Assembly: GCF_012070395.1 (NCBI RefSeq)
Contig: NZ_JAAFYS010000002.1
Coordinates: 558,001 to 622,000, forward strand
DNA length: 64,000 nt
Reading direction: 5' to 3'
Source of the DNA: Pseudoroseicyclus tamaricis
GTDB taxonomy: Bacteria > Pseudomonadota > Alphaproteobacteria > Rhodobacterales > Rhodobacteraceae
Part shown: positions 53,904 through 62,844 of the stretch, piece after piece
Numbering within the stretch: the stretch's first letter is position 1
Layout: each line of letters starts with the position of its first letter
The notes under the pieces: generated by a model
Told to the model about the DNA's origin: nothing
Database searches by the model: none
Seen by the model: the letters and a program-made list of their open reading frames with translations, nothing else
Translations under genes and position numbers: made by a program

Positions 53904-56383
53904 ACGCCCTTCGCCAGCACCGCCGCCTCGACCGCATCTGGGCCTCCGCGCCCGGCTTTCGCGGCTGGTTCTCCACCGTCAACCACACCGACCTCGGGCG
54001 GATGTTCCTCGTCACCGCCTTCACGTTCTTCCTGATCGGCGGCCTTCTGGCGATGCTCATCCGCGCGCAGCTGGCGACGCCCGATTCCGCCTTCGCGGGG
54101 CCGGAGATCTACAACCAGATCTTCACCATGCACGGGACCATCATGATGTTCCTGTTCGCCATCCCCACCTTCGAGGGCATGGCGATCTACCTGCTGCCGA
54201 AGATGCTGGGCACGCGAGATCTCGCCTTCCCGCGGCTGACGGCCTACGGCTTCTGGTGCTACGTCTTCGGCGGCACGATGCTGCTCGTCTCGCTGCTCTT
54301 CGGAATCGCGCCGGACGGCGGCTGGTTCATGTATCCGCCGCTGACGGGGCCGATCTACTCACCGGGGATCAACACCGATTTCTGGCTGATCGGCATCACC
54401 TTCGTCGAGATCTCCGCCATCGCCGCGGCGGTGGAGCTGACCGTCTCCATCCTCAAGTACCGCGCGCCCGGCATGTCGCTCGACAAGATGCCCATCTTCG
54501 CGTGGTACGCCCTCGTCACCGCGCTGATGATCCTCACCGGCTTTCCGCCCCTCATCCTCGGCTCGGTGCTGCTGGAGGTTGAGCGGGCCTTCGGGCTGCC
54601 CTTCTTCCAGGCCGATCTCGGCGGGGACAGCCTGCTCTGGCAGCACCTCTTCTGGCTCTTCGGGCACCCGGAGGTCTACATCATCTTCCTGCCGGCCGCC
54701 GGCGTCATCTCCACCATCCTGCCGGTGATGTGCCGCACCACGCTGCTCGGCTACGGCTGGATCGTCGCCTCGGCGGTGGCGCTGGCCTTCCTCTCCTTCG
54801 GGCTCTGGGTGCACCACATGTTCACCACGGGCATCCCGCACATGGGGCTGGCCTTCTTCTCCGCCGCCTCAACGCTGGTGGCGGTGCCGACGGGGGTGCA
54901 GGTCTTCGCGTGGATCGGCACGATGTGGAAGGGCCGGCCGGAGCTGCGGCTGCCGATGCTGCACCTGCTTGGCTTCTTCATCACCTTCGTCATCGGCGGG
55001 CTGACGGGCGTGATGGTGGCGGTGGTGCCCTTCGACTGGCAGGTGCATGACACCGCCTTCGTCACCGCCCACCTGCATTACGTGCTCTTCGGGGGCTTCG
55101 TATTCCCCATCCTCGCCGCGATCTACTACTGGCTGCCGCACATGAGCGGGAGGAAGCGCTTCTTCCGGCTCGGCGGCATCGCCTTCGCGCTGATCTTCGT
55201 CGGCTTCCACGTCACCTTCCTGGCGATGCACTGGGTGGGCCTCCTCGGCCAGCGGCGCCGCATCTCCACCTATGAGGTGGAGGATGGCTGGACGCTGATC
55301 AACTTCATCTCCTCCATCGGCGGCTTCATCACCGCCATCGGCATCGCCATCGTCATCATCGATGTCATCATCCAGGTCTTCGCGGCGACGCGCGGCGAGC
55401 GGAACCCGTGGCGCGCCGGCACGCTGGAATGGGCGATGATGACGCCGCCGCCATCCTACAACTTCGCCACCCTGCCCCATGTCACCAGCCGCGAGCCGCT
55501 GGCGGAGGACCCGGGCCTCGCCACGCGTCTAGCCCGCGGCGAGGGCTACCTGCCGGCGCCGGAGGAGGACTGGCGGGAGACGCTGACGGTGGAGCCGGCG
55601 ACGGGGCGGCCGGATTTCCACGTCATTTACCCGGCGAACACGCATCTGCCGATCGTCATGGCGGCGGTGACGGGGACGTTCTTCCTCTCGCTGCTGCTCA
55701 AGGTCTACTGGTTCACCCCCTTCGCCCTCGCCGGAGTCGCCCTCCTCGCGCTCCGCTGGGTCTGGGTGCTGGGCCGGCGGGAGGATCTGCCGCCCCGTGC
55801 CATCGGGAGGGGGCTGGAGGTGCCGACAGCGGCGGCGGTGGACAGGCCGCCCGGCTGGTGGGGCTCGCTCTTCCTGCTGATCGCCAACGCGACCTTTTTC
55901 GGCTCGCTCATCTTCGGCTACGCCTTCCTCTGGACAGTGGCGCCGGGCTGGCCGCCGCCGGCGCTGCTGGCCCCCTCGCTCGTCGAGCTGGCCATCGGCC
56001 TTGGCGGCGCGGCGCTCGGCACAGTCGCCGCCCGCCTCGCCACCCGCGCCAACCGGAAGGGCGGCGCCCCCCTGCCCGCCCTCGCGGGTGCCGGGCTCGG
56101 CGCCGCGATGGTTGCCGGCGCCTGCATCGCGTTCCTGCTGCGCGCCCCGCCGCCGGCGGAGCATGCCTATAGCGCCACGCTCTTCATCCTCGGCGGATAC
56201 GGGCTGTTCCACGCGGGGCTGGCGCTGCTGATGCTGGGCTTTGTCAGTGCGCAGACTGTGCGGGGCTATACCTCGCCCGGGCGGCGCGCCGTCTTCCCCA
56301 TCGTCTCGCTCTGGCTCGATTACCTGGCGCTGACGGGGGCGGCGATCCTGCTGGCGGCGCACCTGCCGGGGATGCTGGGATGA
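53900..56383 (+). CDS. heme-copper oxidase subunit I fused to subunit III
   Basis: 827 residues from the ATG at 53900. Heme ligands are His 78 (MHGTIM), His 391 and His 393 (AHLHYVL); CuB ligands are His 256 and the pair His 305-306; Tyr 260 of HPEVY and Glu 258 mark A1-type D-channel chemistry, with Asp 107 at the channel mouth (RDLAFPRL). The K-channel Lys is replaced by Gln 334 in AVPTGVQVF. From about 560 a subunit III-like region with about seven helices is fused. Proton-pumping terminal oxidase. Confidence 0.92.
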   Translation: MNALRQHRRLDRIWASAPGFRGWFSTVNHTDLGRMFLVTAFTFFLIGGLLAMLIRAQLATPDSAFAGPEIYNQIFTMHGTIMMFLFAIPTFEGMAIYLLPKMLGTRDLAFPRLTAYGFWCYVFGGTMLLVSLLFGIAPDGGWFMYPPLTGPIYSPGINTDFWLIGITFVEISAIAAAVELTVSILKYRAPGMSLDKMPIFAWYALVTALMILTGFPPLILGSVLLEVERAFGLPFFQADLGGDSLLWQHLFWLFGHPEVYIIFLPAAGVISTILPVMCRTTLLGYGWIVASAVALAFLSFGLWVHHMFTTGIPHMGLAFFSAASTLVAVPTGVQVFAWIGTMWKGRPELRLPMLHLLGFFITFVIGGLTGVMVAVVPFDWQVHDTAFVTAHLHYVLFGGFVFPILAAIYYWLPHMSGRKRFFRLGGIAFALIFVGFHVTFLAMHWVGLLGQRRRISTYEVEDGWTLINFISSIGGFITAIGIAIVIIDVIIQVFAATRGERNPWRAGTLEWAMMTPPPSYNFATLPHVTSREPLAEDPGLATRLARGEGYLPAPEEDWRETLTVEPATGRPDFHVIYPANTHLPIVMAAVTGTFFLSLLLKVYWFTPFALAGVALLALRWVWVLGRREDLPPRAIGRGLEVPTAAAVDRPPGWWGSLFLLIANATFFGSLIFGYAFLWTVAPGWPPPALLAPSLVELAIGLGGAALGTVAARLATRANRKGGAPLPALAGAGLGAAMVAGACIAFLLRAPPPAEHAYSATLFILGGYGLFHAGLALLMLGFVSAQTVRGYTSPGRRAVFPIVSLWLDYLALTGAAILLAAHLPGMLG

Positions 56384-56685
56384 GGGATGTCCTGCGCATC
56401 CTCATCGCGCCGCTGGTCTGGCTGGCGGCGTTCAGCGCGATCTACGGATTGCACGGCCTGATCTGCGGGCACGGGATCACCGCGCCGCCGCCGCGCCTGC
56501 TGCTCCTCGCCGGCTACGGGCTGGCCGTCGCGGCGCAGGTCGCGCTCCTCTGGGCGCTGCACGTGCCCCGCTTCGCCAGCCCCTCGCCCTTCGTGAGCTT
56601 CGTCAGCCACGCGACGGGTTGGGTCGGCCTCGTCGCCACCGTCTGGTCGCTCCTGCCCGTCGCGGTGACGAGTTACTGCGGCTGA
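56380..56685 (+). CDS. small membrane protein of the oxidase cluster
   Basis: 101 residues with three hydrophobic helices (LIAPLVWLAAFSAIYGLHGL; LLLLAGYGLAVAAQVALLWAL; WVGLVATVWSLLPVAV). It overlaps the subunit I-III gene by 4 bases, and its position suggests a small accessory subunit (subunit IV-like). No named family recognised. A hairpin follows. Confidence 0.75.
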   Translation: MRDVLRILIAPLVWLAAFSAIYGLHGLICGHGITAPPPRLLLLAGYGLAVAAQVALLWALHVPRFASPSPFVSFVSHATGWVGLVATVWSLLPVAVTSYCG

Positions 56686-56692
56686 GGGCGTC

Positions 56693-56717
56693 AGCCCGCC
56701 CGGACCCCGGGCGGGCT
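56693..56717. terminator. perfect hairpin between convergent genes
   Basis: AGCCCGCCCGG / CCGGGCGGGCT, an 11-bp stem with a 3-base loop, between the oxidase operon and the aldo/keto reductase. No T run. Confidence 0.55.
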
Positions 56718-56726
56718 GCCTTGGTC

Positions 56727-57695
56727 CTACTGGTGACCGGACACAGCCTTCGGCCGGTAGGGCGCCTCGAGGGCGGCGACCTCTTCCTCCGTCAGCTGCA
56801 GGTCGAGCGCGGCGATGGCGTCGTCGAACAGCTCCGTGCGCGAGATGCCGACCAGCGGTGCCGTGATGCCGGGGCGGCTGGCGACCCAGGCATAGGCGAT
56901 CTGCGCCATCGGCACGCCGCGCGCCTCCGCCACCTTGCGCACCGCGTCGGCCACCGCCTCGTCCTGCGCCTTCGACGCCTCGTAGAGCGCCTTCACCTGC
57001 CCGTCCGTCTCGCTGCGAACCGAGCTGCGCTTGCCGGCGAGGACGCCGCGGGCCAGCGGGCTCCACGGCAGGACACCGATCCCTTCGGAGCGGCAGAGCG
57101 GCAGCATCTCGCGCTCCTCCTCCCGGTAGATGAGGTTGTAATGCGGCTGCATGGAGACGAACTCCGCCCAGCCATTCGCGCGCTGGATCCCCAGCGCCTT
57201 CATGAACTGCCAGGCGTGCATCGAGGAGGCGCCGAGGTAGCGGACCTTGCCGGCGCGGACGACATCGTTGAGCGCGTCCAGCGTCTCCTCCAGCGGCGTG
57301 TCGTAGTCGAAGCGGTGGAGCTGCCAGAGGTCGATGTGGTCGGTGCCGAGGCGTTTCAGCGTGCCATCGATCGAATCGAAGACGTGCTTGCGCGACAGGC
57401 CCCTGTCGTTCGGATCGTCGCTCATCGCGTTGTAGAGCTTGGAGGCGATGACCAGCTTGTGCCGCGGCGCGAGGGGGAGGAGCTTCTCGCGCAGCACCTC
57501 CTCGCCGGCCCCGCGGGAATACATGTCGGCGGTGTCGAAGAAGTTGATCCCCCGGTCCAGCGCGCCCGAGATGATCGGCGCCGAGGCGTCGGCATCCAGC
57601 ACCCAGGGCGCCCAGTCGGGGGAGCCGAAGGTCATGCAGCCGAGGCCGATGCGGGAGATCTTCAGGCCCGTGCGGCCAAGATTGATATAGTCCAT
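56727..57695 (-). CDS. aldo/keto reductase
   Basis: 322 residues from the ATG at 57695. The tetrad appears as Asp and Tyr in FFDTADMYSRG, Lys in LVIASKLYN and His in LWQLHRFD. C-terminal AYAWVASRPGITAPLVGISR binds the nucleotide. Family members reduce aldehydes or ketones with NADPH in the cytoplasm; the close relatives are the YajO/Tas-like group. It is monocistronic and divergent from the GntR gene, sharing a 276-base spacer with a possible -10 (TATAAT) at 57784-57789 region. Confidence 0.9.
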   Translation of the reverse strand: MDYINLGRTGLKISRIGLGCMTFGSPDWAPWVLDADASAPIISGALDRGINFFDTADMYSRGAGEEVLREKLLPLAPRHKLVIASKLYNAMSDDPNDRGLSRKHVFDSIDGTLKRLGTDHIDLWQLHRFDYDTPLEETLDALNDVVRAGKVRYLGASSMHAWQFMKALGIQRANGWAEFVSMQPHYNLIYREEEREMLPLCRSEGIGVLPWSPLARGVLAGKRSSVRSETDGQVKALYEASKAQDEAVADAVRKVAEARGVPMAQIAYAWVASRPGITAPLVGISRTELFDDAIAALDLQLTEEEVAALEAPYRPKAVSGHQ

Positions 57696-57949
57696 CGTCA
57701 CACCCTTCCTGCTGCGGGACAAAGGGGAAATGCGCCGCCCTGCACCGCGCTCGGCGGTCACCCGGCGGCGCCTCGGCCCGCGTGATTCCCTATAATTGCT
57801 AAGGCCGTCGCCGCCGGATGGGAACCCGGAGGCGGCCTCGCCGGGCGAGCTGCACAAGATTTGGGCGCCGATCCGCGCTCGAGGGGCGAGTTCGGAGGCC
57901 GGGCGAAAAAGGTCTTGCCAGGGGCGAGTGTGCTGGCCTTGTCTGTGAA

Positions 57950-57971
57950 GTGTTATGGTTGAGCATATCAC
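57950..57971. promoter_or_regulatory. inverted repeat directly before the GntR start
   Basis: GTGTTATG-GTTGAG-CATATCAC, arms matching at 7 of 8 positions, ending at the base before the ATG. A likely operator for autoregulation by the GntR protein, or a ribosome-blocking hairpin. Confidence 0.5.
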
Positions 57972-58997
57972 ATGAACACCGAACTCGACATCGATCCGAG
58001 CTTCATCGACAAGTCCCTCCCGGTGCCTGTCGGCCGTCAGCTCTACGGGCTGATGAGCTACCAGCTCTCCCATTTCGACCTGCCGAAGGGCACCAAGCTG
58101 CCCTCCGTCCGGCGCCTCGCCAGCACGCTGGGGATCGCGCAGGTCACGGTCGCGCAGGTCTATGCGGAGCTGCGCGACGCCGGCCTCGTCGAGATGCGCA
58201 AGGGCAGCGGCGCCTACACGCGCCTCGCCCTGCCACAGGAATCCGATCACGGCGTCACGGCGCTGCGCACGGATATCGACCTGCTGCTCAGCAAGGCCGA
58301 GCGGAAGGGCGTCTCGCCCATGTCGCTCGTCGCCATGGTCAACGCCCAGGCACAGCTGCGCCGCTCCCGTCCGGGGCTGAGCGTCATCTTCGTCGGCGTC
58401 TTCCCGGGCCCGGGCGAGGATTACGTGCGCGAGCTCTCGCCCCTCCTCTCCCCCCGCGACCGGATCTCGCTGGTCACGCTCGACCAGCTGCGGATGGAGG
58501 AGGAGACGCGGCGCGCCTGCGTCGAGGCCGACGTGGTGGTGACCTTCGTGCACCGCGAGACGGAGGTGGAACACCTCGTGCCGGATGCCAACGTCTACGG
58601 CCTGCGCTTCATCCCTTCCGATGCGACGCGCGCGGCGCTGGCGCGACTCGACCCGCGGGCGCGGGTGGCGGCGATCACGCAGCTGCAGGATTACATCGCG
58701 ATCATGAAGCCGAGCGTCCAGCGCTACGCGCCGCATGTCTCCGACATCCGGGTGAGCTGGTCGCAGGCGCCCGACCTCGACGCGCTCATCGCCGGCTCCG
58801 ACGCGGTGATCTACGCCTCCGGCGCCGATCACGTGCTGCGCCGGGTGCGGCCCGGCGTGCCCTGTTTCGAATACCGCCACTCCGCCGATCCCGCGGCGCT
58901 GGAGGCGGAATTCCTGCCTTACCTCGCCGAACTGCGCGAGCGCCAGAAGGCGGCGCTCAAGCTGGTCTCGGGCGGGCCGACATCATCCGACAATTAA
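57972..58997 (+). CDS. GntR-type regulator with a two-lobe effector domain
   Basis: 341 residues. The winged HTH spans about 22-90: LYGLMSYQLSHFDLPKGTKL, PSVRRLASTLGIAQVTVAQ and LRDAGLVEMRKGSGAYTR. The remainder lacks the FadR or UTRA patterns and has alternating hydrophobic strands (LSVIFVGVFPG, ISLVTLD, DVVVTFVHRET, VYGLRFIPSD) like a Rossmann or periplasmic-binding fold. Sits 21 bases before the peptide-type binding protein gene, so it is probably first gene and regulator of the operon. Effector unknown. Confidence 0.85.
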   Translation: MNTELDIDPSFIDKSLPVPVGRQLYGLMSYQLSHFDLPKGTKLPSVRRLASTLGIAQVTVAQVYAELRDAGLVEMRKGSGAYTRLALPQESDHGVTALRTDIDLLLSKAERKGVSPMSLVAMVNAQAQLRRSRPGLSVIFVGVFPGPGEDYVRELSPLLSPRDRISLVTLDQLRMEEETRRACVEADVVVTFVHRETEVEHLVPDANVYGLRFIPSDATRAALARLDPRARVAAITQLQDYIAIMKPSVQRYAPHVSDIRVSWSQAPDLDALIAGSDAVIYASGADHVLRRVRPGVPCFEYRHSADPAALEAEFLPYLAELRERQKAALKLVSGGPTSSDN

Positions 58998-59018
58998 ACT
59001 AGCAGCAGGAGAATTGGT

Positions 59019-60566
59019 GTGACTATCAGGAAAAGCGCTACCCGCGGCGTTGCCGCGTCGCTCGTCGCCCTCGCGGCCGCCGGGGCCGTTCAGGCGCAGG
59101 ACAGCCTCGTCATCGGCGCCGACGTCGATGCCGGCACGCTCGACCCGCGCCTGTCGCGCGACACCACCGCCTACCGCGTGACCGATCTCATCTATGCCGG
59201 CCTCGTGCACCTCAGCCCGACGCTGGAGCCGCAGCCCGACATGGCCGAAAGCTGGGAGAGCCCGGATCCGCAGACGGTGATCTTCCACCTGCGCGAGGGG
59301 CTCACCTTCTCCGACGGCTCGCCGCTGACGGCCGAAGATGTCGTCTACACCTTCGAGACGCTGACGGACCCGGACTTCAACGCCCCGCAGCTCACCCTCT
59401 TCGCGCCCATCGAGAGCGTCGAGGCCGTCGATGAGCTGACGGTGCAGTTCAACCTCTCGGCGCCCTACGCGCCGCTGATGAGCTACCTCTCCATGGGCAT
59501 CGTCCCCTCGGACTATGCCGAGAGCGGCGCCGATCTCAGCAGCGAGCCGATCGGCTCCGGCCCGATGGTGCTGTCGGAGTGGAACCGTGGCAGCGACATC
59601 GTGCTGGAGGCCTCCGACAGCTACTGGGCCGGCACGCCGGAGATCGAGACCGTCACCGTGCGCATCGTCGGCGACAACTCCGCCCGCGCGCAGGCCTTCG
59701 AGGCGGGCGATCTGGACGTGATCCAGTCGCCGCTCTCCCCGCAGGACATCCAGCGCCTAGAGGAAGACGACCGCTTCGGCAGCGAGATCATGGCCGGCCT
59801 CGGCGTGACCTACCTCAACTTCAACACCGCCGACCCTCTGCTGGCGGATCCGGAGATGCGGCAGGCCTTCGCGATGCTGGTCGACCAGGAGACCATCGTG
59901 AACGACATCTACCAGGGTGTCGACGAGGTCGCGACGTCGATCATCCTGCCCTCCTCCTGGGCCTATGACGAGAGCATCACCCAGCCGACCTTCGATCCGG
60001 CCGGCGCGGCGGAGAAGTTCGCCGAGCTCGGCTGGAGCGACAGCGACGGTGACGGCATCCTCGACAAGGATGGCGAGCCGCTGACGGTCATCCTCTCCAC
60101 CCACAGCGAGGACCCGAACCGCATCCAGGCCGTGGAATACACGCAAGCCATGATGCAGTCGGTCGGCGTGGACGCGCAGATCCAGATCACCGACTGGCCG
60201 TCCTTCTCCTCCGGCTACGTGCAGCAGGGCCAGCACCAGATCGCCCTGCTCGGCTGGCTCAACCTGACGGACCCGGACCGCCTCGGCTACGCGCAGCTGA
60301 CCACCGGCGGCTCGCAGAACTGGGGGGGCTACTCCAACGAGACGGTCGACACGGCGCTGGAAGAGGGCCGCACCGCGCTCGACCAGGAGACCCGGGCCGA
60401 GGCCTACCAGACGGCTGCCGAAGTCATCGCGGAAGAGCTGCCCTACTACATCATCTCCTACCAGGGCTACCAGCTGTTCTGGGACAAGGACCTTCCCGTG
60501 GAGGTCACCGCCGACCCGCGCGGCAACTTCCGCGGCATGATCGGCATGCCCGAGACCGCCGAGTGA
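59019..60566 (+). CDS. peptide-type ABC transporter substrate-binding protein
   Basis: 515 residues from a GTG at 59019 with GCAGGAGAATTGGT upstream. Signal ends near AVQAQD. The family 5 signature is TLDPRLSRDTTAYRVTDLIY through LEPQPDMAESWE, and FHLREGLTFSDGSPLTAEDV follows. A calcium-type loop SDSDGDGILDKDGEP near 340 is common in the group. It delivers a ligand to the two permeases at 61860 and 62845. Substrate may be a modified amino acid rather than a peptide, given the neighbouring hydrolases. Confidence 0.93.
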   Translation: MTIRKSATRGVAASLVALAAAGAVQAQDSLVIGADVDAGTLDPRLSRDTTAYRVTDLIYAGLVHLSPTLEPQPDMAESWESPDPQTVIFHLREGLTFSDGSPLTAEDVVYTFETLTDPDFNAPQLTLFAPIESVEAVDELTVQFNLSAPYAPLMSYLSMGIVPSDYAESGADLSSEPIGSGPMVLSEWNRGSDIVLEASDSYWAGTPEIETVTVRIVGDNSARAQAFEAGDLDVIQSPLSPQDIQRLEEDDRFGSEIMAGLGVTYLNFNTADPLLADPEMRQAFAMLVDQETIVNDIYQGVDEVATSIILPSSWAYDESITQPTFDPAGAAEKFAELGWSDSDGDGILDKDGEPLTVILSTHSEDPNRIQAVEYTQAMMQSVGVDAQIQITDWPSFSSGYVQQGQHQIALLGWLNLTDPDRLGYAQLTTGGSQNWGGYSNETVDTALEEGRTALDQETRAEAYQTAAEVIAEELPYYIISYQGYQLFWDKDLPVEVTADPRGNFRGMIGMPETAE

Positions 60567-60661
60567 TCTCGGCCGGCCGGCGCCCCGCGCCGGCCCCTAC
60601 CCATGGCGCCGTCCTCACGTGGGGGCGGTCGCCAGACCCCATCTGCCAAAGGATCGGCCCC

Positions 60662-61852
60662 ATGCCCGACGATCAGTCCCGCCTCTTCCACCAGCGCCTT
60701 CCGGCCAGCCATTTCGAGGCTCTGCACGGCGCCATCCGAGAGAAGATGGCCGAGGACGGCCTGTCGGTCCTCCTGCTCGATTCCAACGACGACGTCATCT
60801 ACACGACCGGCTTCTCGCATTATTCCAACGAGCGCCCGGTGATGTTCGCCATCACCGCGACCGGCGCCTGGCTGCTGGTGCCGAAGCTGGAGATCGGCCA
60901 CGCCCTGCATCAGGACACGGCGGCCGAGATCGTCTCCTACTTCGAGTTTCCCGGCGTCGAGAGCCCCTTCGCGGCGCTCAAGCGCGTCCTCGGCGCGGCG
61001 CCCGGCGAGGTGGGCGTCAGCCCCGGCATGTCGCTCGGCCGGCTCGCCGCGCTTCAGGCGGTGTTCGAGGGCGTCACCTTCCGCCCGACGCCGATGATCA
61101 CGAAGATGCGCTATATCAAGACGCCCGCCGAGATCGCCCTGCACCGCGAGGCGGCCCGGATCTCCGATGCCATGGTGCAGGCCGGCGTCGACATGATCGC
61201 CGAGGCGATGCGCAAAGGGGGCGCCCTGCCCTCCGAGATCGAGATCGAGAGCCACGTCTCCCGCGAGGCGATGCGCATCATGTATGACGAGCACGAAGAC
61301 CAGATGCTGGTGCAGGGGCTCGCCTCCGGCCTCGTCTATTCCGGCATCCGCTCCGCCTTCCCGCATGCCATGCCGACCGGCAACCCGGTCGCCGTGGGCG
61401 AGAGCATCATCCTCTCCCTCGGCTGCCGCGTCGGCGGCCGCGCGGCGGAGAGCGAGCGCACCCTCTTCATCGGCGAGCCGAACGAGACGCAGGCCGGCCA
61501 CTACGCCATCGCCTACGAGAGCCAGCGCCGCGCCACCGCCGGCCTGATCGCCGGCAATACCTGCGCCTCCGCCGATGCCGCCGGGCTCGACTACCTGCGC
61601 GAGAATGCGCCGGAGGAGTGGATCCTGCACCGCGTCGGCCACGGCATGGGCGTGCTCTTCCACGAGCCGCCATGGGTGGAGGCGGGCGACCAGACGGTCC
61701 TGGAGCCCGGCATGATCACCTCCTCGGAGCCCTCGATCAGCGTGCCGAACTACGCCGGCTACCGGCTCGCCGACACGGTGCTAATCACCGAGGACGGCCC
61801 CGACAGCCTGACCCGCTTCCCGCGGAAGATCGACGACGTCGTGATCGGCTGA
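60662..61852 (+). CDS. M24-fold (creatinase-like) hydrolase
   Basis: 396 residues from the ATG at 60662, RBS AAAGGATCG. The N-terminal domain has NDDVIYTTGFSHYSNERPVM; the C-terminal pita-bread fold has HRVGHGMGVLFHEPPW. Of the five M24 metal ligands only the His and one Glu remain: the first Asp is Ser in SLGCRVGGR, the second Asp is Glu in RAAESERT, and the last Glu is Ala in YRLADTVLI. This pattern, and the length near 400, fit metal-free members such as creatinase and ectoine hydrolase. True aminopeptidase activity is unlikely. Confidence 0.85.
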   Translation: MPDDQSRLFHQRLPASHFEALHGAIREKMAEDGLSVLLLDSNDDVIYTTGFSHYSNERPVMFAITATGAWLLVPKLEIGHALHQDTAAEIVSYFEFPGVESPFAALKRVLGAAPGEVGVSPGMSLGRLAALQAVFEGVTFRPTPMITKMRYIKTPAEIALHREAARISDAMVQAGVDMIAEAMRKGGALPSEIEIESHVSREAMRIMYDEHEDQMLVQGLASGLVYSGIRSAFPHAMPTGNPVAVGESIILSLGCRVGGRAAESERTLFIGEPNETQAGHYAIAYESQRRATAGLIAGNTCASADAAGLDYLRENAPEEWILHRVGHGMGVLFHEPPWVEAGDQTVLEPGMITSSEPSISVPNYAGYRLADTVLITEDGPDSLTRFPRKIDDVVIG

Positions 61853-61859
61853 GGATCCC

Positions 61860-62840
61860 ATGACCGCTTACGTGATCCGCCGGCTGCTGCTCTTCGTGCC
61901 CATGGCCGTGGGCATCATCTGCGTGACCTTCGCCCTGCTGCTGCTCATCCCGGGCGATCCCGCCTCGGTGCTGCTGGGGCAGGAGGCGACGGCGGAGGGC
62001 ATCGCCTCGCTCCGCGCCGCGATGGGGCTGGACGATCCGTGGTACATCCGCCTCGGCCGCTACTTCGCCGACCTCGCGCAGGGCGACATGGGGCGGTCGA
62101 TCTTCCAGAACGCCCCGGTGTCGGAGATCATCCTCGGCCGCATGGGCGCGACGATCGAGCTGGCGGCGGTGGCGCTCTTCCTCTCCGTCGTCGTCGGCAT
62201 CGGCCTCGGCGTACTGGCGGCGATCCGCCAGGGCGGCATCGTGGACGCGGCGACCATGCTGCTGGCGCAGCTCGGCATCTCGATGCCGGTCTACTGGCTG
62301 TCGCTGCTCCTGATGCTCTGGTTCGCCGTCAATCTCGGCTGGCTGCCCGCCATCGGCCGCGGCGAGCCGCTGATCCCCGCCTTCGGGATGATGCTGGCCG
62401 GCAACCCCGCGCCCTTCCTCGACTCGCTGGCCCACATCACACTGCCGGCGCTGTCGCTGGCCGGCAACTCGGCGGCGATCATCTCGCGCCTCGTGCGCAC
62501 CTCGATGCTCGAGGTGCTGCGGGAGGATTTCGTCCGCACCGCCAAGGCCAAGGGGATGCGCCGCCCGCAGGTCGTGCTGGGGCATGCGCTGCGCAATGCC
62601 CTCCTGCCCGTTCTCTCCGTCATCGGGCTGCGCTTCGGGGCGCTCCTCGGCGGCGCCATCCTGACGGAGACGATCTTCGCCTGGCCGGGCCTCGGCCAGC
62701 TGACCATCGCCGCGATCTCGCAGCGCGACGTGCCGCTGATCCAGGGCATCGTGCTGATCTTCGCGCTGATCTACGCCACCGTCACGCTGGCGGTGGATCT
62801 GGCCTATGCCGCGGTCGACCCGCGCATCCGGCTGAGGTGA
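61860..62840 (+). CDS. peptide-type ABC transporter permease, DppB-like
   Basis: 326 residues. AYVIRRLLLFVPMAVGIICV at the N-terminus, LIPGDPASVLLGQEAT, LGVLAAIRQGGIVDA and the EAA loop RTAKAKGMRRPQVVLGHALR are the DppB pattern. About six helices in the inner membrane. Two bases after the M24 gene (stop 61852, start 61860) and followed by DppC. Confidence 0.95.
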   Translation: MTAYVIRRLLLFVPMAVGIICVTFALLLLIPGDPASVLLGQEATAEGIASLRAAMGLDDPWYIRLGRYFADLAQGDMGRSIFQNAPVSEIILGRMGATIELAAVALFLSVVVGIGLGVLAAIRQGGIVDAATMLLAQLGISMPVYWLSLLLMLWFAVNLGWLPAIGRGEPLIPAFGMMLAGNPAPFLDSLAHITLPALSLAGNSAAIISRLVRTSMLEVLREDFVRTAKAKGMRRPQVVLGHALRNALLPVLSVIGLRFGALLGGAILTETIFAWPGLGQLTIAAISQRDVPLIQGIVLIFALIYATVTLAVDLAYAAVDPRIRLR

Positions 62841-62844
62841 CCCC

